A DNA stretch of 36,213 nucleotides from positions 1-36,213 of the IMG/VR virus record IMGVR_UViG_3300021962_006383; one strand, written 5' to 3'. The stretch's first letter is position 1. Each line of letters begins with the position of its first letter. This DNA is from a virus. This document shows, piece after piece, positions 1-8,249 of this stretch. The translations under genes and the position numbers were made by a program. Under the pieces are notes generated by a model. That model searched no databases and was not told the DNA's origin. It worked only from the letters and a program-made list of their open reading frames with translations.

Positions 1-2
1 AT

Positions 3-80
3 TATGATTGGGTTCAGGAAATGAATCCACCTGTAGAGCAAGGTGAGGACATACTCAATCAACCCGTCAATCAATGGTAA
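3..80 (+). CDS. C-terminal end of an upstream gene (partial)
   Basis: An open frame enters from the left edge and ends with TAA at 78-80, after residues ending in DILNQPVNQW. Only about 25 residues are visible, so no family can be named. It overlaps the start of the aminotransferase gene by 7 bases, so the two are probably co-transcribed and translationally coupled. Its product is likely part of the same sugar or surface-modification group, but that is inference from position only. Confidence 0.6.
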   Translation, partial: YDWVQEMNPPVEQGEDILNQPVNQW

Positions 81-1144
81 AACAGATACGTTTCAATGGT
101 GTGGATAGATTGTATGATGCCTACAGTTGGCGTCTGACTCGTCGTGCGAAACGAGTGTGGCGATCAGGTAATGTGCTACAGGGAGAAGAGTTACAAAATT
201 TAGAAAAACAATTCTGCAAGAAGTACAAGAGACGATTTGCTGTAGGTGTGGGATCGGCCACAGATGGTCTCTACTTTGCGATGCGAGCAGTGGGATTGAA
301 TAAAGGCTCGACTATAATATGTCCTGTGCTGAGCTACATCGCCACAGCAGGTTCGATACGCAGATTAGGTGCTAAGATAAATTTCAATGATGTGGATGAG
401 CGTGGTAACCTAGGCAACCTAAAGTTCCAACAAAAACCCAATGCTGTGGTCTATGTCAATCTCTATGGCAATCCAGTAGACTACAAGAGACTGAGACAGT
501 ATTGTGATGAGAATCGAGCATTGCTGATTGAAGATGCCGCACAGTCACAGGGTGCTCACATTGGTTCTTGGCCTAACAAACTGCTGTCAGGACAACTGGG
601 AGATATCTCTGTGTTCAGTTTTGATCCTATGAAAAATCTACCCTGCTTTGGTTCTGGAGGAATGATACTGACAGATTCTGAAATGGTGTATGAGCAGTTG
701 ATATCACTGCGAAGGCACGGATTACAAGGCAGAGCTGTATCATATGGTTACAATAGCCTAATACCAGAAGACCACTGTGCTCAGCTGAGTTTCCTATTGG
801 ACAAATTTGATTCTCTACAGAGCAAAAGAGCAGATGTGGTTAAATTGTATAAAAAATTATTGCCGTATGAAACGTTTATTTCCGCCAGTAAAGATACAAC
901 AAGCAGTAATCATAAACTGGTCATAATGAGTGAACGTAGAGATCAATTAAAGAGCTATTTAGAAAAACACGGTATAGAAACGAAAATACATTATACAAAT
1001 ATATTAGATAAAGTAACTTCTAATTATTACCCTGTTGCTGAAAAAATTTGTACTCAAGCATTGAGTCTACCTGTTTATCCTTTTCTCTCTGACGATGAAG
1101 TGAGATATATTTGTGAAAAGATAGGGCAGTTCAATGGCGTTTGA
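74..1144 (+). CDS. DegT/DnrJ/EryC1/StrS-family PLP aminotransferase
   Basis: 356 aa, slightly shorter than the usual 370-400 aa of this family. These enzymes transfer an amino group to a keto-sugar nucleotide to make amino sugars for surface glycans. Family marks are visible: the glycine/serine cofactor region VGVGSATDGL near residue 57, the LIEDAAQSQGA motif (cofactor Asp154) and FSFDPMKNL with the likely PLP lysine Lys187, followed by GSGGMI. It overlaps the genes on both sides (7 and 11 bases). Phage copies may modify host lipopolysaccharide or virion and DNA decorations; the target here is unknown. Confidence 0.88.
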   Translation: MVKQIRFNGVDRLYDAYSWRLTRRAKRVWRSGNVLQGEELQNLEKQFCKKYKRRFAVGVGSATDGLYFAMRAVGLNKGSTIICPVLSYIATAGSIRRLGAKINFNDVDERGNLGNLKFQQKPNAVVYVNLYGNPVDYKRLRQYCDENRALLIEDAAQSQGAHIGSWPNKLLSGQLGDISVFSFDPMKNLPCFGSGGMILTDSEMVYEQLISLRRHGLQGRAVSYGYNSLIPEDHCAQLSFLLDKFDSLQSKRADVVKLYKKLLPYETFISASKDTTSSNHKLVIMSERRDQLKSYLEKHGIETKIHYTNILDKVTSNYYPVAEKICTQALSLPVYPFLSDDEVRYICEKIGQFNGV

Positions 1145-2441
1145 TTGTGTATTTGTAGATTTCCAAAAAAATAAATCATTTAAGTCCCACATTCTTGAAC
1201 AGTTTCCCTACGCTCGCATAACACCTTTTGTGGACAGTTATTATAATATTTTAAAAAGTTTTGTAGAAGACATACGCACAGAGTTCTTTTGGTTGGCAAC
1301 AGATCTTGTGGATACAACGCATTTTGATTTTGATTACATACCTGAACAACACGAACAACAACAGATACACGTATGGAACAGTAGAGATCAATCGGAAGGT
1401 GATCTGATGCTGATTCCCACAGCAGAATTTAAAAAACAGATAGAGCAATTAAAATTTCTAAGAGACTTTCGTGATATAAACTATCATACAGATGACAGTG
1501 TGATTTATAGACATTGGAATAACAAACCATTCACATTTGATGATCTGATAGATCAAGTTCGATCACAGAAAGAAAAATACATCAATTATCATTACGCAGA
1601 ACCAACAACGATCATTCCCAGTTTCTGGGAAGACCAAAAACTCTATGTACACGACGAGAAAAAACTTAATCTATTAATTCCCCGATGCAACATACGAGAG
1701 GAGTTGTACGAATATTCACCAAAATTCTTAATGAACAATCCCACGACATTTACTATTCATTTTGATGTGTGTTACATACACAACGGAGAACCACAGGCAG
1801 AGGATAACCTACGATTGCTCAAACAGCATCTCAAAGATCGTCCCAATCGCTTACACGAGATCGTAGGAGTCAAGGGAAGAAAAGAAGCATATCAAACCGC
1901 CGCACGTGCCAGCAACACAGAATACTTCTATGCTGTGTTTGCCAAACTGAAAGTGGACAAGGACTTTGCTTTTGATTTCGTGCCAGACACTCTTAAATCT
2001 CCAAGACATTACATATTTGATTGTTATAATCCTGTGATTGATTATACCTATGGACATCAAGCAGTTATACTGTATAACAAAAAGTTAGTGCTAGAAAATG
2101 ATGGTGCAGGATTAGATTTCACACTGGCACAGAAGCACGATCATATACCTCTGTTAAGTGCTGAAACCACGTTCTACACAGATCCACGTGTATGTTATAG
2201 AACTGCTTTTCGTGAGATTGTGAAACTGATGTACAATAAGAAATTAAAGCCCACAGTGGAAAACAACTTCATTCTGAACAAATGGTCGAATCCTGATCTA
2301 GTACCGGGCTCTTCCTATGTACAGGCCGCTGGTGAGGATGCTCGTAATTTTGTAGAATCACACGATTACGATTTTGAGAGTATCTTTAAAAGTTATGAGT
2401 GGGATTATGTGGATCGTTTTTACGATCAACGATATAGTTAA
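1134..2441 (+). CDS. Glycosyltransferase-like protein with duplicated halves
   Basis: 435 aa. No textbook motif is present, but two parts share a plan: TEFFWLATDLVDTTHFDFDY followed by IHVWNSRDQSEGDLML near residues 49-100, and TEYFYAVFAKLKVDKDFAF followed by HYIFDCYNPVIDYTYG and AVILYNKKL near residues 261-320. The T-E-[FY]-[FY]-[WY] strand, then a D/K pair, then a 'histidine-x-[WF] ... G ... L' strand, recalls the GT-A-like proteins common in marine T4-like phages. Lying directly behind an aminotransferase gene it may transfer the amino sugar made there. It ends convergently, overlapping the stop of the minus-strand gene at 2438 by 4 bases. Confidence 0.5.
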   Translation: MAFDCVFVDFQKNKSFKSHILEQFPYARITPFVDSYYNILKSFVEDIRTEFFWLATDLVDTTHFDFDYIPEQHEQQQIHVWNSRDQSEGDLMLIPTAEFKKQIEQLKFLRDFRDINYHTDDSVIYRHWNNKPFTFDDLIDQVRSQKEKYINYHYAEPTTIIPSFWEDQKLYVHDEKKLNLLIPRCNIREELYEYSPKFLMNNPTTFTIHFDVCYIHNGEPQAEDNLRLLKQHLKDRPNRLHEIVGVKGRKEAYQTAARASNTEYFYAVFAKLKVDKDFAFDFVPDTLKSPRHYIFDCYNPVIDYTYGHQAVILYNKKLVLENDGAGLDFTLAQKHDHIPLLSAETTFYTDPRVCYRTAFREIVKLMYNKKLKPTVENNFILNKWSNPDLVPGSSYVQAAGEDARNFVESHDYDFESIFKSYEWDYVDRFYDQRYS

Positions 2442-2794
2442 TTTTTGCGAAATGCTTTTGTAAGTACGTTATTTGTTTTAGATTCCATATCTTGTTTGAG
2501 TCTAGGAACATCAAATTTTAAATCCACACTTTGAATATTTTTGTAGTTGTTTTCAATATACTGTTTGATCCATCCAGCCACATATTTTTGTGGTTTGGTT
2601 TTTAACTCTGTTTCAATATCCAATTTAATTGTGGCGTTATTCTTAAGTATTATGTTGACCCACTGTATGTATTTGAGTGGCATAGTATGAAAGGAAAGGC
2701 CTTCTAATATTTCAGGCCATTCCTTTACAAAGTCTTGTGTGAGTTGAATCCAACTTTTACTTTTTGGGTCTTGCGGATTTCTTTTTAGCGGCAT
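2438..2794 (-). CDS. Unknown 118-aa phage protein
   Basis: I do not recognise this protein. It is soluble, rich in Lys, Asn and Trp, with no signal peptide or membrane segment. The start at 2794 overlaps the end of the upstream gene by 38 bases; no other in-frame Met occurs before MPLKY near residue 39, so this start is kept. It is the last gene of a three-gene unit (3584 to 2438) driven by the promoter at 3621-3650 and ends against the plus-strand gene pair with no spacer. Confidence 0.7.
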   Translation of the reverse strand: MPLKRNPQDPKSKSWIQLTQDFVKEWPEILEGLSFHTMPLKYIQWVNIILKNNATIKLDIETELKTKPQKYVAGWIKQYIENNYKNIQSVDLKFDVPRLKQDMESKTNNVLTKAFRKN

Positions 2795-3284
2795 CTGCTG
2801 TTTTTTCTGTTGTAGTCGCTGTTAGTCCTGCTTCTAGATTAGAAAGTTCTAATACAGTTATGCCTCTTTCTTCTGCTATCAATTTATTCAATTCATCCAA
2901 CTGCACTTCACCTGTTGTACCTGCTCCCATTGTGACAATCACATTGTTAGTGGGTATCTTTTTAAGGAAGTTGTTTTGGTGTAGATATGGTAACATTTCA
3001 ACACCATCGTTGAATCTTGATTTTGCTAGATGAGTTCCTAGTTCAAATGCATTTTGTCCTTCATTTGATTCTAGAGCTTTCATAAAAGAATCGTGGTAAT
3101 TATTGTCTAAAAATTTAGGTCCAATAACAAGGGCATTTTCTGGCTCACCAGGAACAGTTCTAAAAATGATTGCTACATTGGCATTTGAATCTTTCAATTT
3201 TCCAATGTGTTTAATCTGCCTTCTGTTCGCCGCTACTGTTTCTGCTGTTCCTTGGACGTCCATTGGCATCATTTGTTGTACCAT
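2757..3284 (-). CDS. Unknown 175-aa phage protein with basic tail
   Basis: Not recognised. The first 140 residues look like a compact alpha/beta domain (NVAIIFRTVPGEPENALVIG, then NNVIVTMGAGTTGEVQLDEL). The last 20 residues are Ala/Thr/Lys-rich and end in KKKSARPKK, a tail that could touch nucleic acid. A good ribosome-binding site, AGGAG, sits 7 bases before the ATG. It is the middle gene of the 3584-2438 unit. Position next to another Ala/Lys-rich protein suggests that the two act together; function is unknown. Confidence 0.75.
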   Translation of the reverse strand: MVQQMMPMDVQGTAETVAANRRQIKHIGKLKDSNANVAIIFRTVPGEPENALVIGPKFLDNNYHDSFMKALESNEGQNAFELGTHLAKSRFNDGVEMLPYLHQNNFLKKIPTNNVIVTMGAGTTGEVQLDELNKLIAEERGITVLELSNLEAGLTATTTEKTADAAKKKSARPKK

Positions 3285-3293
3285 TTTGTTCTC

Positions 3294-3584
3294 CTATTTC
3301 TTTGCCTCAGCAGTTGCTGGTGCATCTTCTGGTTTGGTTTCTTGTGGTGCCACCTTGGCCAAGAATGCCTGAAGTTTGTTGAACATTACTCCTACAGTGG
3401 CCATTTCATTTGCTCTGAAAGCGCCTCTAGTGGAAGCAACGTCTATGATTGTTGCTAGATTTTTTAAATCAGCAATAGAAAGATCTGCGCCTGACGGAGC
3501 CTGACCTGCAGGTGCTTGAGTAGCCTGAGGAGCCTCTTTGGGTGCTTCTTCTTTCTTAGTAGTTGTCTTTTTTGCTTTTGCCAT
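3294..3584 (-). CDS. Small Ala/Lys-rich protein
   Basis: 96 aa. The first 35 residues are low-complexity (MAKAKKTTTKKEEAPKEAP, then Ala/Gln/Pro repeats); the middle (about 36-80) is a plausible helical domain containing LKNLATIIDVASTRGAFRAN; the tail is again Ala/Pro/Glu/Lys-rich. This layout suits a small nucleoprotein or assembly factor, but I cannot assign a family. It is the first gene after the promoter and twin palindromes at 3599-3650, and AGGAG lies 11 bases before the ATG, so it is probably strongly expressed early in infection. Confidence 0.72.
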   Translation of the reverse strand: MAKAKKTTTKKEEAPKEAPQATQAPAGQAPSGADLSIADLKNLATIIDVASTRGAFRANEMATVGVMFNKLQAFLAKVAPQETKPEDAPATAEAKK

Positions 3585-3598
3585 TTTATTTGTTTCTC

Positions 3599-3614
3599 CT
3601 TAATTGCAATTAAG
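3599..3614. promoter_or_regulatory. 16-bp perfect palindrome overlapping the ribosome-binding site
   Basis: CTTAATTGCAATTAAG reads the same on both strands. Its left end is shared with the AGGAG Shine-Dalgarno of the 3584 gene. With no loop it is unlikely to be an RNA hairpin; it looks like a DNA operator for a dimeric protein. One base separates it from the next palindrome. Confidence 0.5.
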
Positions 3615-3615
3615 A

Positions 3616-3633
3616 ATTATAGTATACTATAAT
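3616..3633. promoter_or_regulatory. 18-bp perfect palindrome covering the -10 region
   Basis: ATTATAGTATACTATAAT is self-complementary over all 18 bases and holds a TATAAT hexamer on each strand. It covers the -10 box of the minus-strand promoter. It could be an operator that blocks RNA polymerase, or simply two face-to-face -10 boxes; the sequence alone cannot decide. Confidence 0.5.
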
Positions 3634-3650
3634 ATAGTTATTGAAGTCAA
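3621..3650 (-). promoter_or_regulatory. Sigma70-like promoter for the 3584-2438 unit
   Basis: On the minus strand, TTGACT (3645-3650) is followed after 18 bases by TATACT (3621-3626), with a second TATAAT at 3616-3621. The transcript would have a leader of about 30 bases ending in AGGAG before the ATG at 3584. Confidence 0.65.
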
Positions 3651-3656
3651 CAACTG

Positions 3657-3923
3657 TTATTGCTGTATTTGAGTCATACCAATTAGAGCAAACAGTGTTA
3701 GGTCACTTGGTTCTTCAAAACCAATTGTGGTAAAAGAACGAACCTCGTCATTCTCCCAACTGGTGGTATCAGTAATACCAAATCTACCAATACATTGAGC
3801 ATATATCCATCTTGCAAGAATATCTTTCTGTGCTTCGTGTACGAGTTTGATGTTGGTTTTGGTAAAATGAGCAGGAATGTACTCTAATCGTCTTTTATGG
3901 AAATTTCGTGGATTAATTTTCAT
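3657..3923 (-). CDS. Unknown 88-aa protein downstream of the VWA protein
   Basis: Not recognised. The N-terminus is basic (MKINPRNFHKRRLEY), the middle is helical with WIYAQCIGRFGI, and the protein ends in LIGMTQIQQ. No membrane segment is evident. It overlaps the VWA/metallopeptidase gene by 11 bases, so it belongs to the same operon (6257 to 3657) and may be a partner of the MoxR/VWA pair. Confidence 0.68.
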   Translation of the reverse strand: MKINPRNFHKRRLEYIPAHFTKTNIKLVHEAQKDILARWIYAQCIGRFGITDTTSWENDEVRSFTTIGFEEPSDLTLFALIGMTQIQQ

Positions 3924-5154
3924 ATGGCACTGTTAATCCAAATGGCGCTTCAATATTTCTGTCGTATGTGTTATTGATCAAGAATATAGTATCGCAATAG
4001 TCAGGATCACCCCAACTGTTAAAAGGCCATCCATCTGTGAACATAATAAATTTTTTAGGTTCAATACCTTCTGATTTCATATATTCCCAATTGCATTCAA
4101 ACTCAGTACCACCACCTGAACCCAACACATAGTCTTCAATCTCGTCTGCGTTATCTGGAGTGAATATTTTTGGATTGAACACAGCAGTATCAAAACTCCA
4201 AAGATGTATATTAAAGTCTTTGTATTGATCCATTATGCCTTTCACTTCTGATAGGAATTCTCGGCATTGTTCTTCTGAGATAGAACCTGAAGCATCCAAC
4301 GCCAAACAGATATCAATTTTATCCGTGTTGAGCATACCTGGTAATATTGCGTCCATATGCCAACTTCTTCTTGAAGGTTTCATAAATGTGTAATCTGATT
4401 TCATTGTGGAAACAATCTGTTGTTGAATGATCTCTCTCCAGTTCATTTTAGGTTCTGTAAGATCCTGTATCATTCTTTGAATAGCACCTGGAAGATTACC
4501 AGCACCCACGGATTGTGCCGCAGATACCATTGCTTCTTTCATCTCATCTCGAATCTTTTTCAACTCTTCCTTACTGTATTTTGGAGCGGATCCAGTGCCC
4601 TTGCCTTTGCCTTCTTGTTCTTTGTTGCCCTGCGAATCCTTGTCCCAATCAATGTGCTCGTCCAATAAGTCACCTAATTTTTTGAGATCATCTTTGAACT
4701 TCTGTCCATTTTTTTTTGCTTTCTTGTACAGCTCGTCATAGATAGCCTCAGAAGCCCAGTCCTTGTATTTGTCATCCTGGAAACCCTTGTCCTTGCCTTT
4801 GTCATCTTTGGGCATCTCGCCCACTCTGTAATCCTTTAGGATTTGATTCACAGCATAGTCACACGCCACATTCCACAGTTGATGCTCTCTTTTGCCTGCT
4901 CTCAATTGGAAATGATCAAACACACAGTGAAGCACCTCGTGTCCAAATAGAAATTCTGTTTCTCTTGGAGTCAAAGAATCAATAAATTCTGTGTTGAAGT
5001 AGAAATGTCTACCATCTGTGGCCGCGGTTGGACACCAGTCATCGGCATTAACAATTTTCAATCTTGTGGCAAGGTTGCCAAAGAAAGGTTGTTTCAACAG
5101 TAGTGCTATTCTTGCTGTGACTAGTTTATCAACTATTCTTGCGTCTGATGACAT
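3913..5154 (-). CDS. Putative metallopeptidase with VWA-like domain (DUF2201 type)
   Basis: 413 aa with two parts. The N-terminal part (about 1-110) has the zinc-protease signature HEVLH (His72, Glu73, His76) with a further His81. A charged linker rich in Lys, Asp and Gly (about 115-200) joins it to a VWA-like domain with the metal-ion adhesion motif DASGS (Asp287, Ser289, Ser291) and a later MFTDGW strand. This matches the VWA-like metallopeptidase family usually paired with MoxR AAA ATPases, as here: the ATPase gene overlaps by one base (TAATG). Such pairs act as ATP-driven chaperones or remodelling machines; the phage substrate is unknown. Confidence 0.85.
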   Translation of the reverse strand: MSSDARIVDKLVTARIALLLKQPFFGNLATRLKIVNADDWCPTAATDGRHFYFNTEFIDSLTPRETEFLFGHEVLHCVFDHFQLRAGKREHQLWNVACDYAVNQILKDYRVGEMPKDDKGKDKGFQDDKYKDWASEAIYDELYKKAKKNGQKFKDDLKKLGDLLDEHIDWDKDSQGNKEQEGKGKGTGSAPKYSKEELKKIRDEMKEAMVSAAQSVGAGNLPGAIQRMIQDLTEPKMNWREIIQQQIVSTMKSDYTFMKPSRRSWHMDAILPGMLNTDKIDICLALDASGSISEEQCREFLSEVKGIMDQYKDFNIHLWSFDTAVFNPKIFTPDNADEIEDYVLGSGGGTEFECNWEYMKSEGIEPKKFIMFTDGWPFNSWGDPDYCDTIFLINNTYDRNIEAPFGLTVPYEN

Positions 5155-6257
5155 TATTTAGACTCCATAGCAGTTATGACATACTTGCCAAACTTCTTAT
5201 GGAACCTATCAAATGATTTTAGTTTGCTAGGATCGAATGGCAACTGATAGTTTGTTAAGGCAATCTTCGCACCCATAACAACCAACTCTGTCTCAAAGTT
5301 GTCCATCATATAGTCAAAGAATCTATCTGCTAACTCGTTCCAATTTTTTTCTTTATTTTCGTGTGCCTGTCTAAGTTCATAGCATAGACTCACTGTTAAA
5401 GAATACATTGCTGATACTTCCTTACACTTCAAATCTTTGACTTTACCTGATAGGATGTCGCTTGGATTAGGCAGTTGGCCGCTGATTTTACGATGATTCA
5501 TAAACTTCACGGCCAACCCTTCTCCTACTGCGCCTGCAACGAGGTCAGTGAGCGTACTTTCAGGCAGGTCATCAGATAGAAGCTCGGATACGAAACTCCA
5601 ACTTCTTGGAGTCGCAAAACTTCTTGATGCGCCTCGAGGATCAAAATCATATAGATCCTGTTTGGCGAATGTTACATAACCCACAACGTCTGGATGGATT
5701 TCATTATTGGTAGCCCAAGTCATCCAGTCGTCGTAGTCTACTCTAAGTTCAATGTGAACAAATCTGTTTGCAAGTGGTGATGGCATTCTGTATGTTACAC
5801 CCTTGTCTGCGTCTCTATTACCAGCGGCAACAATCGCAACACCATCTGGCAGTCGGTATTGTCCTACTCTTCTGTTCAGGATCAACTGATATGCCGCCGC
5901 CTGTACAGCAGGAGCCGCCGAGTTAATCTCATCTAAGAATAGTATTGCTGTGGATTTAGGATCTGTGGGTAATTCTGCTGGTGCCGCCCAGACCATATTG
6001 TTTTCTTTTGAATTGTAATAAGGAATACCTTTGATGTCTGTGGGTTCCCACAGTGGAAGTCTTATGTCAATAACTTCTCTATCCTGTTCATCGCCAATCT
6101 GTTTTACAATATCAGATTTACCAATACCTGGTGCACCCCACATCATTATGGGTCTTCTTAATGAAATACAATGCTGTAATGCTTTCTTTGCCTCGTTTGG
6201 TGTGACTGTTCTATTCTGAGAACCAATCGCGGATTCTTTTTTATCTTTTTTTACCAT
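5154..6257 (-). CDS. MoxR-type AAA+ ATPase
   Basis: 367 aa. Walker A is GAPGIGKS (residues 41-48), Walker B is FLDE (107-110), sensor 1 is in IVAAGNRDAD, and an arginine-finger region reads PSPLANRFVHIEL. This is the MoxR/AAA_5 class, which pairs with VWA proteins to remodel or activate targets. AGGAG lies 8 bases before the ATG and a good promoter lies just upstream. It is the first gene of a three-gene operon with the VWA/metallopeptidase and the 88-aa protein. A role in virion maturation or in disabling a host complex is possible but unproven. Confidence 0.88.
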   Translation of the reverse strand: MVKKDKKESAIGSQNRTVTPNEAKKALQHCISLRRPIMMWGAPGIGKSDIVKQIGDEQDREVIDIRLPLWEPTDIKGIPYYNSKENNMVWAAPAELPTDPKSTAILFLDEINSAAPAVQAAAYQLILNRRVGQYRLPDGVAIVAAGNRDADKGVTYRMPSPLANRFVHIELRVDYDDWMTWATNNEIHPDVVGYVTFAKQDLYDFDPRGASRSFATPRSWSFVSELLSDDLPESTLTDLVAGAVGEGLAVKFMNHRKISGQLPNPSDILSGKVKDLKCKEVSAMYSLTVSLCYELRQAHENKEKNWNELADRFFDYMMDNFETELVVMGAKIALTNYQLPFDPSKLKSFDRFHKKFGKYVITAMESK

Positions 6258-6290
6258 TTAGTACACTCCTGTTTAAATGTTTATAATACC

Positions 6291-6318
6291 ATTATAGCAG
6301 GATTGTGTTATAAGTCAA
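6291..6318 (-). promoter_or_regulatory. Sigma70-like promoter for the MoxR operon
   Basis: TTGACT (6313-6318), 16-base spacer, TATAAT (6291-6296) preceded by TGC, an extended -10. The leader is about 27 bases and carries AGGAG before the ATG at 6257. Confidence 0.7.
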
Positions 6319-6347
6319 TTGATTTTTGGTAAAATAAGTCTTTGATT

Positions 6348-8249
6348 TTATTGGCTTTTTTTAATAGAGCAATGCCAATATCTATTTTTTCGTTGCCAAT
6401 GAAAAGTTTTTAAACAATACTCGTTTAACTCAAACACATTATTTGCATCATAATGATCAAACGTAAATATATTTTTATCGTTATTAAAAAGTATATTAAC
6501 AAACTTTTTAGAAAAGGTTTCTGTGAATGGATATTTTCTTTTATAATCAAAAAACACGCAATCATTAAATTTAATAATTTCGTTTATTTCTTTCTTGTCA
6601 ATGTCAAAATTATTTTTTATCCATTTATAGATGATTTTATAGTAATCTTTTTTATTTTGATAATACACGATTGATGATGACGCTTTTGGATCAAAATATT
6701 TAGAGCAGTTTGATAATACTTTTCTGCCCCATCCTGACTCATTATTTAATGCTTTTCTAAAATGTTTTTTGAGAGAAGTGTATTCGTTATATATTAAATT
6801 ATTTTTTTCTTGTTTGGCATAATTTAAAAGGTTTTCTAATAGATCTATTTGTTTTATAGAATATTTTTTGTTTAGATATTCTATTATATAATGCCCCCAC
6901 CCATAGTAATACAACGATATTACTATCCACGATAATAGATAGGCTTCAATATGTTCCTGTTTTGTAAGAGTGTTTGTTTCTATAATAGCCTCTTGTTTGT
7001 CCAGCCATTTATTCAGATTACTGTCGTCTAGCCCCCAAACTGCCATATTTAAAAATTTGGTTTTTAATCCGTATTTTTTTCTAGTCTGTGGATTATTAAG
7101 TGGAGCATTAGGTTGCACAGTGGTCAAATGTATTTGTAAAAAGTCTCTTTGCCCCCAATCGATTAGATCCTGCATACTTGTTTTTAAAGTATCTTTTGTA
7201 TCATTGGGTAAAGGAAAAACTAATTCACTATAGGTTGAAATTTCTTCTTCTTTAAACTTTGCTAATAACTCTTGTGATTTTAAAGGATCTAAATTAAAAC
7301 GATCTATGGCTTTTAACACATTACTATCTGTGGACTGATAAGCGAACGTGATACCTTTAAATAGATTTGTTTTAGCAAGTTTATTTTCTAAAGCAATATT
7401 AAATATTCTATTATAGTTGTTCTTAGCAAAACTTACGTCCCAGTGTTGAGGATATCCGTATTTTAATTTGTTATGAATCACGTATTTGGTTATATCAAGA
7501 TCTCTTTCAAACATACCCCAATTAGAATCAACGACATTAACATATTCAATTTTATTTTGACTCATCCAATCAATATCTTTATAAATTTTATCAATGTTAA
7601 AAAATTTTACTTTATTATGATAGTGTTCGCCTATGTCACAAAAAGAACAATGGTAAGGGCAACCTCGCATAGTTTCGTAAGCAAGTGCCCAACGTGTATC
7701 TGGATATAATCTATTATACTTGTCTATGATGGTTTCGTAAAATCCAGTTTCCATACCAGAAGGAATAGCATCAAGGTTGTCTGTTCTTTTAATAATGTTT
7801 GGGAAAGAGTGTCCTTTATAAAAAACATTTGGTATAGATTGCGGTTCTAGATTGTTAATTAAAATATTTTTTAGAGCTTCTTCGCCCTCTCCTAATACTG
7901 CTATGTCAAAATAAGGATTTTTTTTAAAAAATAATGTATCTTTTTTTGGTATCGATGGTCCTCCAACAATTATTTTACAATCTGGAAATTTTTTTTTAAT
8001 TGTCTTACTCATTTCTACAGTGTGTTTCCAACTCCAAACATACACACTAAAAGCAACTATATCTGGTTTAAAACTAATTTTGTTAACATATACCGTAGGA
8101 TCTACCTTATCAATCACTACATCAGCAACTCTATATTGGTCTTTAATTTTTTTAAAAGTCTGAGCATATAACCATACATTACTGATAGCCAATGGCAAGT
8201 ACCTGTTAACTATAATGTCCTGCGTTTGTACAAGGATTATGTTTTTCAT
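6348..8249 (-). CDS. B12-binding-type radical SAM protein
   Basis: 633 aa. Residues 1-130 resemble the Rossmann-like cobalamin-binding domain of class B radical SAM enzymes (IIVGGPSIP near 93, VLGEGEEAL near 118), although the classic DxHxxG cobalamin motif is not seen. The radical SAM cluster motif CPYHCSFC gives Cys197, Cys201 and Cys204. The last 250 residues are unusual, Lys/Asn/Tyr-rich and unassigned. The gene is much more A+T-rich than its neighbours (12 G/C in 6481-6540), which suggests a separately acquired cassette. It overlaps the upstream gene by one base. The substrate is unknown; methylation or rearrangement of a small molecule, nucleotide or glycan is possible. Confidence 0.82.
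   Translation of the reverse strand: MKNIILVQTQDIIVNRYLPLAISNVWLYAQTFKKIKDQYRVADVVIDKVDPTVYVNKISFKPDIVAFSVYVWSWKHTVEMSKTIKKKFPDCKIIVGGPSIPKKDTLFFKKNPYFDIAVLGEGEEALKNILINNLEPQSIPNVFYKGHSFPNIIKRTDNLDAIPSGMETGFYETIIDKYNRLYPDTRWALAYETMRGCPYHCSFCDIGEHYHNKVKFFNIDKIYKDIDWMSQNKIEYVNVVDSNWGMFERDLDITKYVIHNKLKYGYPQHWDVSFAKNNYNRIFNIALENKLAKTNLFKGITFAYQSTDSNVLKAIDRFNLDPLKSQELLAKFKEEEISTYSELVFPLPNDTKDTLKTSMQDLIDWGQRDFLQIHLTTVQPNAPLNNPQTRKKYGLKTKFLNMAVWGLDDSNLNKWLDKQEAIIETNTLTKQEHIEAYLLSWIVISLYYYGWGHYIIEYLNKKYSIKQIDLLENLLNYAKQEKNNLIYNEYTSLKKHFRKALNNESGWGRKVLSNCSKYFDPKASSSIVYYQNKKDYYKIIYKWIKNNFDIDKKEINEIIKFNDCVFFDYKRKYPFTETFSKKFVNILFNNDKNIFTFDHYDANNVFELNEYCLKTFHWQRKNRYWHCSIKKSQ

Noticed and set aside
2412-2427. 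Stem-loop GATCGT-TTTT-ACGATC as a terminator between convergent genes
   Set aside because: Only 6 bp of stem, not followed by a T-run, and it lies inside the coding end of the plus-strand gene. Convergent ends overlap by 4 bases, so termination here remains unexplained.
4740-4810. CTTGTCCTTGCC-like repeats as a small repeat element
   Set aside because: They encode the Lys/Asp/Gly-rich linker of the VWA protein and are explained by that low-complexity segment.
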